DNA of 12,127 nt from an uncultured Lachnospiraceae bacterium (GCA_910586715.1 CAJUJG010000040.1:1-12127); one strand, 5' to 3'. Shown: positions 1 to 7,747, numbered from the stretch's first letter. Notes: generated by a model not told the origin, from the sequence alone. A program made the numbers and translations.

Positions 1-52
1 GAGCAGAGGACTGAAAATCCTCGTGTCACTGGTTCGATTCCGGTTCTGGGCA
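1..52 (+). tRNA. tRNA-Phe (GAA), 3' part, 5' end cut by window edge
   Basis: This is the 3' two-thirds of a tRNA. Bases 1-4 are the end of the D stem. The anticodon stem is 6-10 paired with 18-22, around the loop CTGAAAA with anticodon GAA at 13-15. A 5-base variable loop follows. The T stem is 28-32 paired with 40-44 (one G-T pair) around TTCGATT. The 3' acceptor strand is 45-51 and the discriminator base is A52. The sequence then continues TTT, so CCA is not encoded. The acceptor 5' strand and most of the D arm lie outside the window. Confidence 0.95.
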
Positions 53-93
53 TTTTCACATGAAATTACGTTTGAATAACACAAAAAATCTAT

Positions 94-120
94 AAAACAC
101 GGTATTTATCGTGTTTTTTT
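94..120 (+). terminator. Rho-independent terminator after tRNA-Phe
   Basis: AAAACACG (94-101) pairs perfectly with CGTGTTTT (110-117) around an 8-base loop, followed by a T tract to 120. It lies about 40 bases downstream of the tRNA and should end the tRNA transcript. Confidence 0.85.
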
Positions 121-140
121 ATTTCAATATGTGCTATAAT
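112..140 (+). promoter_or_regulatory. Probable sigma-A promoter (extended -10) for the nine-gene operon
   Basis: TATAAT at 135-140 is preceded by TGC, giving an extended -10 element. The hexamer 17 bases upstream (112-117, TGTTTT) is a poor -35 and overlaps the tRNA terminator's T tract, so recognition would rest on the extended -10. A second TATAAT at 150-155 has no TG extension and no good -35, and may be a minor alternative. Transcription would start near 147, leaving a short leader before the ATG at 192. Confidence 0.5.
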
Positions 141-191
141 GTCGTCAGGTATAATCTATGTTTGAGAGAGAATAGGGGGATTCAGGAAACA

Positions 192-689
192 ATGTATGAA
201 GATGTATTAAAAAAATATGCGGAGGATATTCTAAATTCAGAAAATTTTAAAAGTACGCAAGTGTATATTCAGCATGGTAATATGTCTGTGAAGGAGCATT
301 GTATCAATGTAGCGAAAATGAGTTTAATGATACGTGATAGGCTGGGATTAAAATGCAATACGAGAGATTTGGTGAGAGGAGCGTTGCTTCATGATTATTT
401 TTTGTATGATTGGCATAAGACAGATACGATAGAAACGCACAAACTGCATGGATTTTTTCACCCAGGGAGAGCGCTTCGCAATGCCAAAAAGGAATATCGC
501 CTGACAAGGAGACAGGCGGATATTATTAGAAAACATATGTGGCCGCTTACGGTGATACCTCCGATGTGCAGGGAGGCTTGGATTGTGACGACTGCTGACA
601 AATATTGCTCTTTAATGGAAACGTTGTATATTCATGAGGGAAAAGCGTATAGTAAAAGAAAAAAGAAGCGATACATTAAGGTGGCATAA
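192..689 (+). CDS. HD-domain metal-dependent phosphohydrolase-like protein
   Basis: A 165-residue cytosolic protein with the HD superfamily pattern: His36, the His67-Asp68 doublet in ALLHDYF, His86/His90, His115 and a late Asp136 in TTADKYCS. These ligands normally bind one or two metal ions and hydrolyse phosphomonoester or phosphodiester bonds. The substrate cannot be read from the sequence. The frame is open back to a GTG at 111, but that codon lies inside the tRNA terminator and upstream of the promoter. The ATG at 192 follows a GGGGGA/CAGGA purine stretch and begins a typical helix, so it was chosen. The C-terminal end is very basic (a run of Lys/Arg at 155-160). It is first in the operon, 21 bases upstream of pyk. 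The fold assignment is firm; a biological role is not assigned. Confidence 0.85.
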   Translation: MYEDVLKKYAEDILNSENFKSTQVYIQHGNMSVKEHCINVAKMSLMIRDRLGLKCNTRDLVRGALLHDYFLYDWHKTDTIETHKLHGFFHPGRALRNAKKEYRLTRRQADIIRKHMWPLTVIPPMCREAWIVTTADKYCSLMETLYIHEGKAYSKRKKKRYIKVA

Positions 690-710
690 AATAGAAAGGG
701 ATTGTGTTAA

Positions 711-2135
711 ATGAGGAAGACGAAAATTATTTGTACAATCGGACCGGTTTCGGAAAATGAGGAGACATTGCGCGAGTTGATGCTTGCGGGTATGAATGTG
801 GCGCGGTTTAATTTTTCGCATGGTGATCATGCGGAGCATAAGAGAAAGTTTGAGTGTGTAAAGAAGGTGGCGGAGGAACTGAAGGTGCCGCTGGCGATGA
901 TGCAGGATACGAAGGGACCTGAGATACGGCTTCGGGATTTTGAGGGTGGAAAGGTGTTTTTGGAAACAGGCAGTACGTTCCGGCTTACGACGGATGAAGT
1001 AATGGGCACTGCCAAGCGGGCTTCGATTACGTATAAGAATTTAAAAAATGACATTCATGTCGGAAATATGATTCTGATAGATGATGGACTGATTGAAATG
1101 AAGGTAGCGGCGATTGAGGATACGGACATTGTATGTGATGTGATAAATGGCGGATATGTGTCAAATCACAAGGGTATCAATGTACCGGGTGCAGTTTTGT
1201 CGATGCCGTATATTAGTGAGGTTGACAGGGAAGATATTCTGTTTGGCGTGCAGATGGGGTATGATTATATAGCGGCATCGTTTGTGCGGTGTGCGGATGA
1301 TGTTTTGGCTGTCAGAAAAATTATAGAAGAGAATGGCGGCAAGATGAAGATTATCTCAAAGATTGAGAGTATTCAGGGTATTGATAATTTGGACGAAATT
1401 TTGGAAGTTTCAGACGGAATTATGGTGGCACGCGGTGATATGGGTGTGGAAGTAGCAATGGAAGAAGTGCCTGTATTGCAGAAGAAGATGATTAAGAAGG
1501 CGCTTAAACTTGGAAAGATCGTGATTACTGCAACACAGATGCTGGAGTCTATGATTAAAAATCCAAGACCGACGCGGGCGGAGGCAACAGACGTTGCGAA
1601 TGCGATTTATGACGGAACTTCTGCGATTATGCTGAGTGGTGAGAGCGCTGCGGGTGCTTATCCTGTTGAGGCGGTGCGTACAATGGATAGGATCGCGCAG
1701 CGTACGGAAGAAGATATTAGTTATGATTTTCGGTTGAGGAAACGAAGCTATAATTGGGAAAACAATGAGGGCGTAACGACGGCAATTTGTCATGCATGTT
1801 GTATGACGGCGATGGACTTGGATGCAGCGGCGATTATTACAGTCACAATGTCCGGATTTACGGCGGGCATGATTTCACGGTATCAGCCGGATTGTAAGGT
1901 AATCGGCTGTACGGTTGATGAGACGGTGTATCGTCAGCTTTCGATGTATTTTGGTGTAAGCCCGCTTTTAATTGAAAAAAAGGACAGTACAAATGAGCTT
2001 TTTGCGGCGGCAGTTAAGGCAAGTATCGACGCGGGTCTGATCAATAAGGGGGATACAGTAGTGATGACGGCGGGCGTTCCGCTTGGCGTTGCAGGAAGTA
2101 CAAATATGATACATGTTGTCGAGGAAGCCTCATAG
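711..2135 (+). CDS. pyk: Pyruvate kinase
   Basis: Catalyses phosphoenolpyruvate + ADP to pyruvate + ATP, the last step of glycolysis, in the cytosol. It has 474 residues, the short form without the C-terminal PEP-utiliser-like extension found in Bacillus Pyk. It opens with KTKIICTIGP. Arg32 in ARFNFSHG and the TKGPEIR segment (67-73) belong to the active site. IISKIES (214-220) carries the catalytic Lys217 and metal ligand Glu219, and MVARGDMG (238-245) the second metal ligand Asp243. KNPRPTRAEATDVANAIYDG (283-302) is the conserved substrate segment. The C-terminal effector domain has TMSGFTAG. Lys102 (GTAKRAS) aligns by eye with the position that is Glu in K+-dependent enzymes, suggesting the K+-independent type. 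AAGGG at 696-700 serves as ribosome site. No terminator follows, so it is likely co-transcribed with the genes downstream. Confidence 0.98.
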   Translation: MRKTKIICTIGPVSENEETLRELMLAGMNVARFNFSHGDHAEHKRKFECVKKVAEELKVPLAMMQDTKGPEIRLRDFEGGKVFLETGSTFRLTTDEVMGTAKRASITYKNLKNDIHVGNMILIDDGLIEMKVAAIEDTDIVCDVINGGYVSNHKGINVPGAVLSMPYISEVDREDILFGVQMGYDYIAASFVRCADDVLAVRKIIEENGGKMKIISKIESIQGIDNLDEILEVSDGIMVARGDMGVEVAMEEVPVLQKKMIKKALKLGKIVITATQMLESMIKNPRPTRAEATDVANAIYDGTSAIMLSGESAAGAYPVEAVRTMDRIAQRTEEDISYDFRLRKRSYNWENNEGVTTAICHACCMTAMDLDAAAIITVTMSGFTAGMISRYQPDCKVIGCTVDETVYRQLSMYFGVSPLLIEKKDSTNELFAAAVKASIDAGLINKGDTVVMTAGVPLGVAGSTNMIHVVEEAS

Positions 2136-2156
2136 TTACAGGGAAGCTTGCTGTAA
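2136..2156 (+). other. Small intercistronic hairpin between pyk and the kinase-like gene
   Basis: TTACAG (2136-2141) pairs exactly with CTGTAA (2151-2156) around a 9-base loop that contains AAGCTT. It starts at the pyk stop codon. It is followed by an SD-like GGAG, not a T tract, so it is not a terminator. It might stabilise the pyk 3' end or mark a processing point. Functional significance is unproven. Confidence 0.3.
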
Positions 2157-2182
2157 GGAGAGGAAATTGACTGAGGAGAAGC

Positions 2183-2794
2183 ATGGGTAAGATTTTTTGT
2201 ATTATCGGAAAAAGCTCATCGGGAAAGGATACGATTTACAAAAAGCTTTTACAGTGTCACCAACTGGATTTAAAGACGATTGTGCCGTATACGACACGCC
2301 CAATCCGTGTCGGTGAGCAGGAGGGCGTGGAGTATCACTTTACCACAGTGGAAGTAATGGAAAGAATGCGGGAGGAAAACCGGATTATTGAGTGCCGCGT
2401 CTATGATACCGTATACGGAAGGTGGTATTATTTTACGGCGAAGGATAGTCAGATTGCGTTGGAACGGAATGATTACTTGATTATCGGTACCTTGGAGTCC
2501 TATGTGAAAACACGGGACTACTTTGGTGCGGATAAGGTTGTGGCTGTTTATATTGATTTGGAGGACGGAGAGCGTTTAAGCCGCGCACTGCGGCGAGAGA
2601 AAAAGCAGAGCAATCCGCGGTATGAGGAAATGTGCAGGCGGTTTATTGCGGACACAAAGGACTTTTCAGAGGAAAATTTGGAAACAGCAGGTGTTACGAG
2701 GCGTTTTGATAATTATAATCTGAAAAAATGTCTTGATGAGATTATCGTGTTTATCAAACAAAACGGACACAAACATGCGTTCCGAAACAAATAG
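2183..2794 (+). CDS. Guanylate-kinase-like P-loop nucleotide kinase (divergent)
   Basis: A 203-residue cytosolic P-loop protein, about the usual length of guanylate kinase (GMP + ATP to GDP + ADP). The Walker A loop GKSSSGKD is at 9-16. The GMP-binding signature is present: YTTRPIRVGEQEGVEYHF (36-53), with the Thr/Arg residues and the Glu-Gly-x-(E/D)-Tyr core. A basic lid-like segment RLSRALRREKK lies at 131-141. The part where typical Gmk has the DxQG-type strand instead reads DYLIIGTLESY (97-107), so substrate range may differ. GAGGAG at 2173-2178 is the ribosome site. The gene sits 5' of yaaR-holB, where Bacillus carries thymidylate kinase (tmk). It may be a Gmk paralogue or a different NMP kinase; the authentic gmk of Firmicutes usually lies elsewhere, next to rpoZ. 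Confidence 0.8.
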   Translation: MGKIFCIIGKSSSGKDTIYKKLLQCHQLDLKTIVPYTTRPIRVGEQEGVEYHFTTVEVMERMREENRIIECRVYDTVYGRWYYFTAKDSQIALERNDYLIIGTLESYVKTRDYFGADKVVAVYIDLEDGERLSRALRREKKQSNPRYEEMCRRFIADTKDFSEENLETAGVTRRFDNYNLKKCLDEIIVFIKQNGHKHAFRNK

Positions 2795-2807
2795 AGAGCG
2801 GATTAGA

Positions 2808-3578
2808 ATGAAAAATACGGATTTTGATTATAAACGGATTGCACAAGGATATAAGGATCGTCCTTTTTTGCACGGACAGGTGATAGAACGGTTTCAAAGG
2901 GATGTTACGGATAAGCTGTTTGAAAACGGGTTGGATGTCGGGTGCGGCGCGGGTTTATCCTGTAAAGCGTTAAGACAGATTTGCCGCCGTGTGACGGGAG
3001 CAGACATTTCGTCGGAGATGATAGCTGCGGCACAGGAGCTTTATCAGGATTTGCATGGATATACGTTTTTGGTGAGTAGGGCGGAGGAAATTCCTGCTGT
3101 TGAAGAGAAGTATGATATTGTCACGGCTGCAGGTGTTATTCCGTGGGTGGAAAAAGAAGACTTTTTAAGGAATTTAAGACAAATTATTTGTACGCAGGGT
3201 TATGTCTTGATTTATGATTTCGGTATTTCGGATCAAATGCAGGATAATGCCGATTATTCATTATGGTGGCATGAGAAATATTTGAAGGAATTTCCCAAAC
3301 TGCTTCGAAATGAGCAGGTTTGGACGAAACAGGATGTGGAACCGTTTGGCTTTGCAATGCTCGGGCAAGTGTGTTATGACTTGGAATATGAGTTTGACAG
3401 GGATGCGTTTGTCCGGTTTATGATGCTTCAGTCAAATGTGAATGCAAAGATTGAGGGCGAGGGAAGAGATCCCGGGGAAGTGCAGGAATGGTTTGCACGG
3501 TCGCTTACGCCGATTTTTGGCGGGGAGCGCAGGACAGCAGTTTTTACGGGGTATAGTTGGTACTTGATGGCGTATTAG
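2808..3578 (+). CDS. Class I SAM-dependent methyltransferase
   Basis: A 256-residue Rossmann-type methyltransferase. Motif I is LDVGCGAG (42-49), the acidic residue that binds the SAM ribose is Asp66 in VTGADIS, and SRAEEIPAVEEKYDIVTAAGVIPWV supplies the following strands. This resembles UbiE/BioC-type small-molecule methyltransferases, but the C-terminal half (aromatic-rich, around WWHEKYLKEFP) gives no substrate. The frame stays open upstream to a TTG inside the preceding gene. I chose the ATG at 2808, 13 bases after the previous stop, because the family-like sequence starts there; the ATG at 2775 is a weaker alternative. The SD region AGAGCGG is poor, so translation may depend on coupling to the upstream gene. 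A small-molecule target is only an inference. Confidence 0.85.
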   Translation: MKNTDFDYKRIAQGYKDRPFLHGQVIERFQRDVTDKLFENGLDVGCGAGLSCKALRQICRRVTGADISSEMIAAAQELYQDLHGYTFLVSRAEEIPAVEEKYDIVTAAGVIPWVEKEDFLRNLRQIICTQGYVLIYDFGISDQMQDNADYSLWWHEKYLKEFPKLLRNEQVWTKQDVEPFGFAMLGQVCYDLEYEFDRDAFVRFMMLQSNVNAKIEGEGRDPGEVQEWFARSLTPIFGGERRTAVFTGYSWYLMAY

Positions 3579-3589
3579 GGGGTACATAG

Positions 3590-4030
3590 ATGGATTTTAA
3601 AGTGAATGAGATACAGCAGCCGGTTCCAGTGCAGCAGACGCAGACGGCACAGCCGAGGGATGATACGTTTCAGTTTATGCTGGCGAGCAATATTGAGGAG
3701 GCGGGACTTGCGGAGCGGCTCAATCTTATGATGCAGGAAATTACGATGCAGGGCGATAAGATTGTGAAGCGCATGGACGTTACGGACATGAAAAAATACC
3801 GCGCTTTGATTAAAGAGTTTATGAATGAGATTGTAAACCGTTCGCATAAGTTTTCGCGTGAAAATTTTTTGGACAGACGCGGACGCCACAGGGTTTACGG
3901 AATTATCCGGCTGGTGGATGAAAAGCTGGATGAGCTTGCGCAGGAGCTTGTAAAAGAGGAGTGCGACAAGATTGCCATATTGGCGAAGGTGGACGAGATA
4001 CGGGGGCTTTTGCTGGATATTTTTGCATGA
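3590..4030 (+). CDS. yaaR: YaaR family protein (DUF327)
   Basis: A 146-residue, mostly helical, charged protein with a Gln/Pro-rich N-terminal tail (residues 9-22). The body carries the family-like stretches KYRALIKEFMNEIV, KFSRENFLDRRGRHRVYGIIRLVDEKLDELAQELV and a final LAKVDEIRGLLLDIF. In Bacillus subtilis YaaR is encoded directly upstream of holB, as here; its biochemical role is not established. AGGGGG at 3577-3582 overlaps the stop codon of the methyltransferase gene and gives good spacing to the ATG. It has no membrane segment and no cysteine motif. Confidence 0.88.
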   Translation: MDFKVNEIQQPVPVQQTQTAQPRDDTFQFMLASNIEEAGLAERLNLMMQEITMQGDKIVKRMDVTDMKKYRALIKEFMNEIVNRSHKFSRENFLDRRGRHRVYGIIRLVDEKLDELAQELVKEECDKIAILAKVDEIRGLLLDIFA

Positions 4031-4061
4031 TTTTATGTAGTTTGCTTAAGAGGTAGGATGG

Positions 4062-5069
4062 ATGGCAGAAACGAACTGGAGCGATGTGGTAGGGCAGAAG
4101 CAGTTGACGGATAATTTGCGCAGTGCCTTGAAATATAATAAAATTTCCCATGCGTATCTGATACAGGGTGAGCGGCTGTCGGGGAAAATGATGATTGCGG
4201 AAATTTTTGCGCGTGCTTTGCAGTGTGAGAATGCGGAGGGTGATAAGCCGTGCAATCAGTGTCGGTCATGTAAGCAGGCGATGAACCGGAACCATCCGGA
4301 TATTCTGTATGTGCAGCATGAGAAGCCGAATGTGATTTCTGTGGACAATATCCGTCAGCAGATTAACGGGGATATTGCGATTAAGCCATATAGCGGTGCG
4401 CACAAAATTTATATTGTGGACGAAGCGGAGAAAATGAATGTGCAGGCGCAAAACGCACTTTTGAAAACGTTAGAGGAGCCGCCGGAATATGCGGTGATTT
4501 TGCTTTTGGCGACGAGGGTTGAGGCGATGCTGCAGACGATTTTGAGCCGGTGTGTGGTGCTGAACACGAGACCTGTGCATGAGGATATGATTAAGGAGTA
4601 TCTGATGCGCAGAGTGCAGGTTCCGGATTATCGTGCGGCGATTTGTGCATCATTTGCGCGCGGGAATGTGGGGCGTGCGTCGGAGCTTGCGTCGAATGAG
4701 CAGTTTGACCATATGAAGTCGTCGGTAATCGGTACAATGAAGCATATTTCTGATATGGAGATTAACAGGATTGCGGCAGAGACGAAAAAAATGGTTGAGG
4801 AAAAATTTGACGCGGATGATTACCTTGATTTGTGTTTCATTTGGTATCGGGATGTGTTATTATATAAAGCGTGTGGTGTGTATGGAGACAGCAGGCACAT
4901 TATTTTTAAGGAGGATATGGCGGAGATTGCCGATGCGGCAAGGCGTTACAGCTACGACGGCATTGAGCGGATTATACATTCTATTGACAAGGCACGCAGC
5001 AGATTGAAGGCAAATGTGAATCTTGAGCTTACGATGGAATTAATGCTTTTGGATATGAAAGCAGGATAA
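4062..5069 (+). CDS. holB: DNA polymerase III delta' subunit (clamp loader)
   Basis: A 335-residue AAA+ clamp-loader subunit, full length for delta'. It helps load the beta sliding clamp during chromosome replication. Visible features are the N-terminal WSDVVGQKQ, KISHAYLIQG, a zinc module with Cys55, Cys64, Cys67 and Cys70 (CNQCRSC), the Walker B-like KIYIVDEAEKM (115-125), NALLKTLEEPPEYAVILLLAT and the SRC arginine-finger motif (162-164). The Walker A region GERLSGKM (36-43) keeps the lysine but has Met where Ser/Thr coordinates magnesium, so nucleotide binding is probably weak, as in other delta' subunits. AAGAGG lies about 8 bases before the start. The position between yaaR and ricT matches the B. 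subtilis order. Confidence 0.95.
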   Translation: MAETNWSDVVGQKQLTDNLRSALKYNKISHAYLIQGERLSGKMMIAEIFARALQCENAEGDKPCNQCRSCKQAMNRNHPDILYVQHEKPNVISVDNIRQQINGDIAIKPYSGAHKIYIVDEAEKMNVQAQNALLKTLEEPPEYAVILLLATRVEAMLQTILSRCVVLNTRPVHEDMIKEYLMRRVQVPDYRAAICASFARGNVGRASELASNEQFDHMKSSVIGTMKHISDMEINRIAAETKKMVEEKFDADDYLDLCFIWYRDVLLYKACGVYGDSRHIIFKEDMAEIADAARRYSYDGIERIIHSIDKARSRLKANVNLELTMELMLLDMKAG

Positions 5070-5109
5070 GCAAAGTGAAGGATATAGATAAGAAGTGAGG
5101 TAGATAGAT

Positions 5110-6039
5110 ATGGTAAAAGTGATTGGTGTGAGATTTCGAACGGCGGGTAAGATTTATTTTTTTGATCCGGTGAATTTTGATGTGAAGCGCAATGACCATG
5201 TGATTGTGGAGACGGCGCGGGGTATAGAGTATGGTACGGTAGTCGGAGACCCGAGAGAGGTTTCGGAGGACCAGGTAGTGCAGCCCTTAAAGCCTGTGCT
5301 GCGTGTGGCAAATAAACGGGATATGGAGCAGGAGGCAGCAAATAAGCAGAAGGAAAAAGAAGCGTTTAAGATTTGTCTTGAAAAAATTAAGAAGCACAAT
5401 TTGGATATGAAATTAATTGATGCAGAATATACGTTCGATAACAATAAGGTATTGTTTTATTTTACGGCGGATGGCAGAATTGATTTTAGGGAGCTTGTGA
5501 AGGATTTGGCATCCGTGTTTAAGACAAGAATTGAGCTGCGGCAGATTGGAGTGCGCGATGAGACGAAAATTCTCGGCGGTATTGGAATTTGCGGCAGACC
5601 GCTTTGTTGTCATACGCATTTGTCGGAGTTTATTCCGGTGTCGATTAAGATGGCGAAGGAGCAGAATTTATCGCTTAATCCGACGAAGATTTCGGGCGTA
5701 TGTGGCAGGTTGATGTGTTGTTTGAAGCATGAGGAGGATACATATGAGTATCTGAATAAAAAACTTCCGAATGTGGGCGATTTTGTGACGGCGGATGACG
5801 GTCTGAAGGGTGAGGTGCACAGCGTGAATGTGCTGCGGCAGCTTGTGAAGGTGATTGTCGAGGTGGATGACGAGAAAGAAATCCGTGAGTATAAGGTGGA
5901 GCAATTGCGGTTTAAGCGGCGTCATAAGCGGGACAAGAATGACGGTATGAGTGACGAGGAGCTAAAGGAGTTAAAGGAGCTTGAAAAGCTTGAGAAGAAG
6001 GAAAAGCAGGAGGGAAAGTCGAAGCTCGACGATAACTGA
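5110..6039 (+). CDS. ricT: RicT (YaaT), PSP1-domain subunit of the Ric/Y-complex
   Basis: A 309-residue cytosolic protein. In B. subtilis, RicT with RicA and RicF forms an Fe-S complex that steers RNase Y cleavage of operon mRNAs and affects sporulation and competence. The cysteine set is intact: Cys161, Cys166 and Cys167 in CGRPLCC, and Cys198, Cys203 and Cys204 in CGRLMCC, with His168/His170 nearby. The N-terminal PSP1 portion includes GVRFRTAGKIYFFDP and RGIEYGTVVG. From about residue 275 the tail is almost entirely Lys/Glu/Leu (ELKELKELEKLEKKEK), a probable single charged helix. The SD is GAGG around 5097-5100. The ricA and ricF genes are not in the window. The stop overlaps the next start. 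Confidence 0.95.
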   Translation: MVKVIGVRFRTAGKIYFFDPVNFDVKRNDHVIVETARGIEYGTVVGDPREVSEDQVVQPLKPVLRVANKRDMEQEAANKQKEKEAFKICLEKIKKHNLDMKLIDAEYTFDNNKVLFYFTADGRIDFRELVKDLASVFKTRIELRQIGVRDETKILGGIGICGRPLCCHTHLSEFIPVSIKMAKEQNLSLNPTKISGVCGRLMCCLKHEEDTYEYLNKKLPNVGDFVTADDGLKGEVHSVNVLRQLVKVIVEVDDEKEIREYKVEQLRFKRRHKRDKNDGMSDEELKELKELEKLEKKEKQEGKSKLDDN

Positions 6040-6041
6040 TG
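6008..6041 (+). promoter_or_regulatory. Distant SD, hairpin and TGATG start-stop overlap before trmN6
   Basis: The stop of ricT and the ATG of trmN6 overlap as TGATG (6037-6041). The only good SD, AGGAGGG (6008-6014), lies 24 bases upstream of the start, too far for direct use. Between them GTCGA (6018-6022) and TCGAC (6026-6030) form a perfect 5-bp hairpin with a 3-base loop. If folded, the effective spacing falls to about 11 bases. Translation of trmN6 is therefore probably coupled to ricT, possibly helped by this hairpin. The structure is seen; the function is inferred. Confidence 0.4.
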
Positions 6042-6776
6042 AAAGTAGAGTTAAAGGAGAACGAGAGAATTGACGACCTGCAGCGTAACGGATACCGGAT
6101 TATTCAAAATCCGGAGAAGTTTTGTTTTGGCATGGATGCAGTGCTGTTGAGCGGCTTTGCTCGGGTGAAGGCGGGTGCGCGGGTGCTTGATTTGGGCACG
6201 GGAACGGGAATAATTCCGATTTTGCTCGAGGCAAAGACAAAAGCTGCGCATTTAACGGCGCTTGAGATTCAGGAGGAGAGTGCGGACATGGCGCGGCGCA
6301 GTGTGCTGCTGAACGGACTTGCCGATAAAATTGATATTGTAACGGGTGACATTAAGGAGGCGGATCAGCTTTTTGCGGCGGCAAGCTTTGACGTGGTGAC
6401 TTGCAATCCGCCATATATGATTGGGCAGCACGGGCTGACAAATCCGGATGGACCGAAGGCGATTGCGCGGCATGAGATTTTGTGCACGCTTGAGGATGTG
6501 GTGCGGAATGCGGCAAAGCTGTTAAAGACGGGCGGGAATTTTTTTATGGTGCACCGTCCGTTTCGTTTGGCGGAGATTATTACGGTCATGACGCGTTATA
6601 AATTGGAGCCGAAACGTATGCAGCTTGTTTATCCTTATGTGGATAAGGAACCGAATATGGTACTGATTGAAGGATGCCGCGGCGGAAAGCCGAGAATGAC
6701 AGTGGAAAAGCCGCTGATTGTTTACCGGGCGCCTAATGTTTACATGGATGAGATTTACGACTTATACGGGTATTAG
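6039..6776 (+). CDS. trmN6: tRNA1(Val) (adenine(37)-N6)-methyltransferase family protein
   Basis: A 245-residue SAM-dependent N6-adenine methyltransferase of the TrmN6/YabB/YfiC family, expected to act on A37 of tRNA-Val or a related RNA adenine. The N-terminal GYRIIQNPEKFCFGMDAVLLSGFA is diagnostic of the family. Motif I is LDLGTGTGIIP (50-60), the acidic residue after strand 2 is Glu76 in ALEIQ, and the catalytic motif is NPPY (123-126), followed by RHEI and KTGGNFFMVHRPFRL. It overlaps ricT by one base. B. subtilis has yabB near this position. The exact RNA target is inferred from family and context. Confidence 0.9.
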   Translation: MKVELKENERIDDLQRNGYRIIQNPEKFCFGMDAVLLSGFARVKAGARVLDLGTGTGIIPILLEAKTKAAHLTALEIQEESADMARRSVLLNGLADKIDIVTGDIKEADQLFAAASFDVVTCNPPYMIGQHGLTNPDGPKAIARHEILCTLEDVVRNAAKLLKTGGNFFMVHRPFRLAEIITVMTRYKLEPKRMQLVYPYVDKEPNMVLIEGCRGGKPRMTVEKPLIVYRAPNVYMDEIYDLYGY

Positions 6777-6809
6777 ATACTGGGGTACGGTATTATCAGG
6801 AGGCGGGAT

Positions 6810-7655
6810 ATGACGGGAAAATTGTTTTTGTGCGCAACGCCTATTGGGAATTTGGGTGATATGACGCCGCGTGTGGTGGAAACGCTGCAGGCGGTGGATT
6901 TGATTGCGGCAGAGGATACGCGAAACAGCATAAAACTTTTGAATCATTTTGGAATACATACGTCTATGACGAGTTATCATGAATATAATAAAGTAGAGAA
7001 GGCGCAATATTTGATTGCACAGATGATGGAGGGGAGGGATGTCGCGCTGATAACGGATGCCGGAACACCCGCGATTTCCGATCCGGGTGAGGTTTTGGTG
7101 CGGATGTGCCATGAGTCGGGAATTGACGTGACTTCGCTTCCGGGCGCTGCTGCGTGCATTACGGCGCTGACGCTTTCAGGGCTGAACACGAGACGGTTTT
7201 GCTTTGAGGGATTTCTGCCTGCGGACAAGAAGGAGAGGCGAGACGTTTTGGAGGACTTGAAAAAAGAGTCGCGGACGATCATTTTATATGAGGCGCCCCA
7301 CCATTTGAAGCAGACGCTTGATGTGCTTTTTGAGGCTTTGGGGAATCGGAAGCTGACGCTTTGCCGTGAGCTTACGAAGAAGTTTGAAGAGGTTGTGACG
7401 ACGACGCTTTCCGATGCGTGTGCTCTTTTTGAGGACAAAGAGCCGAAAGGTGAGTTTGTGCTTGTGATTGAGGGCAAGAGTTTTGCGGAATTTAAGCAGG
7501 AGCGGGAAGAGGAGTGGCAGAATATTTCAATTGAGGAGCATATGGAGATTTATGAGTCGCAGGGAATTGCGCAGAAAGAGGCGATGAAGCGGGTTGCGAA
7601 GGACAGGGGGATTTCCAAGAGTGCGGTTTATCAATACCTGGTGAAAAAGAAATAA
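6810..7655 (+). CDS. rsmI: 16S rRNA (cytidine(1402)-2'-O)-methyltransferase RsmI
   Basis: A 281-residue tetrapyrrole-methylase-fold enzyme that 2'-O-methylates C1402 in the 16S decoding centre. Conserved segments in order are LFLCATPIGNLGDMTPR (5-21), DLIAAEDTRNS, the long LITDAGTPAISDPG, TSLPGAAACITALTLSGL, and a C-terminal EAMKRVAKDRGISKSAVYQYL that looks like a small helix-turn-helix tail, as is usual in this family. A strong SD, AGGAGG (6798-6803), lies 6 bases before the ATG. It is last in the operon. Only a weak AT-rich stretch follows it, with no convincing terminator before the acp promoter. B. subtilis has a GIY-YIG gene (yazA) just before yabC/rsmI; it is absent here. Confidence 0.97.
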   Translation: MTGKLFLCATPIGNLGDMTPRVVETLQAVDLIAAEDTRNSIKLLNHFGIHTSMTSYHEYNKVEKAQYLIAQMMEGRDVALITDAGTPAISDPGEVLVRMCHESGIDVTSLPGAAACITALTLSGLNTRRFCFEGFLPADKKERRDVLEDLKKESRTIILYEAPHHLKQTLDVLFEALGNRKLTLCRELTKKFEEVVTTTLSDACALFEDKEPKGEFVLVIEGKSFAEFKQEREEEWQNISIEEHMEIYESQGIAQKEAMKRVAKDRGISKSAVYQYLVKKK

Positions 7656-7687
7656 TGATATTATATAAAAAATTATTGTGAAATAAG

Positions 7688-7716
7688 TTGACAAATATAA
7701 TCGGTGATAATATACT
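7688..7716 (+). promoter_or_regulatory. Sigma-A promoter for the acyl carrier protein gene
   Basis: A perfect -35 TTGACA (7688-7693) is separated by exactly 17 bases from TATACT (7711-7716). Transcription would start near 7723, giving a leader of about 95 bases before the ATG at 7819. No obvious FapR-like or other fatty-acid operator was recognised. Confidence 0.85.
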
Positions 7717-7747
7717 TCTCATTGTCAATATATTATAAAATGCTCAG

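Noticed and set aside
111..191. Upstream extension of the HD-domain gene to a GTG at 111
   Set aside because: The codon is inside the tRNA terminator and upstream of the promoter; the ATG at 192 has a purine-rich ribosome site.
1410..1793. Antisense 127-codon open frame within pyk
   Set aside because: Shadow of a strongly conserved gene; the translation has no domain pattern and no ribosome site.
4952..5341. Antisense 129-codon frame across the holB/ricT junction
   Set aside because: Covers two well-supported genes on the other strand; composition looks like complement of coding sequence.
7656..7687. Terminator after rsmI
   Set aside because: Only a weak AT-only fold without a GC stem or T tract could be found.
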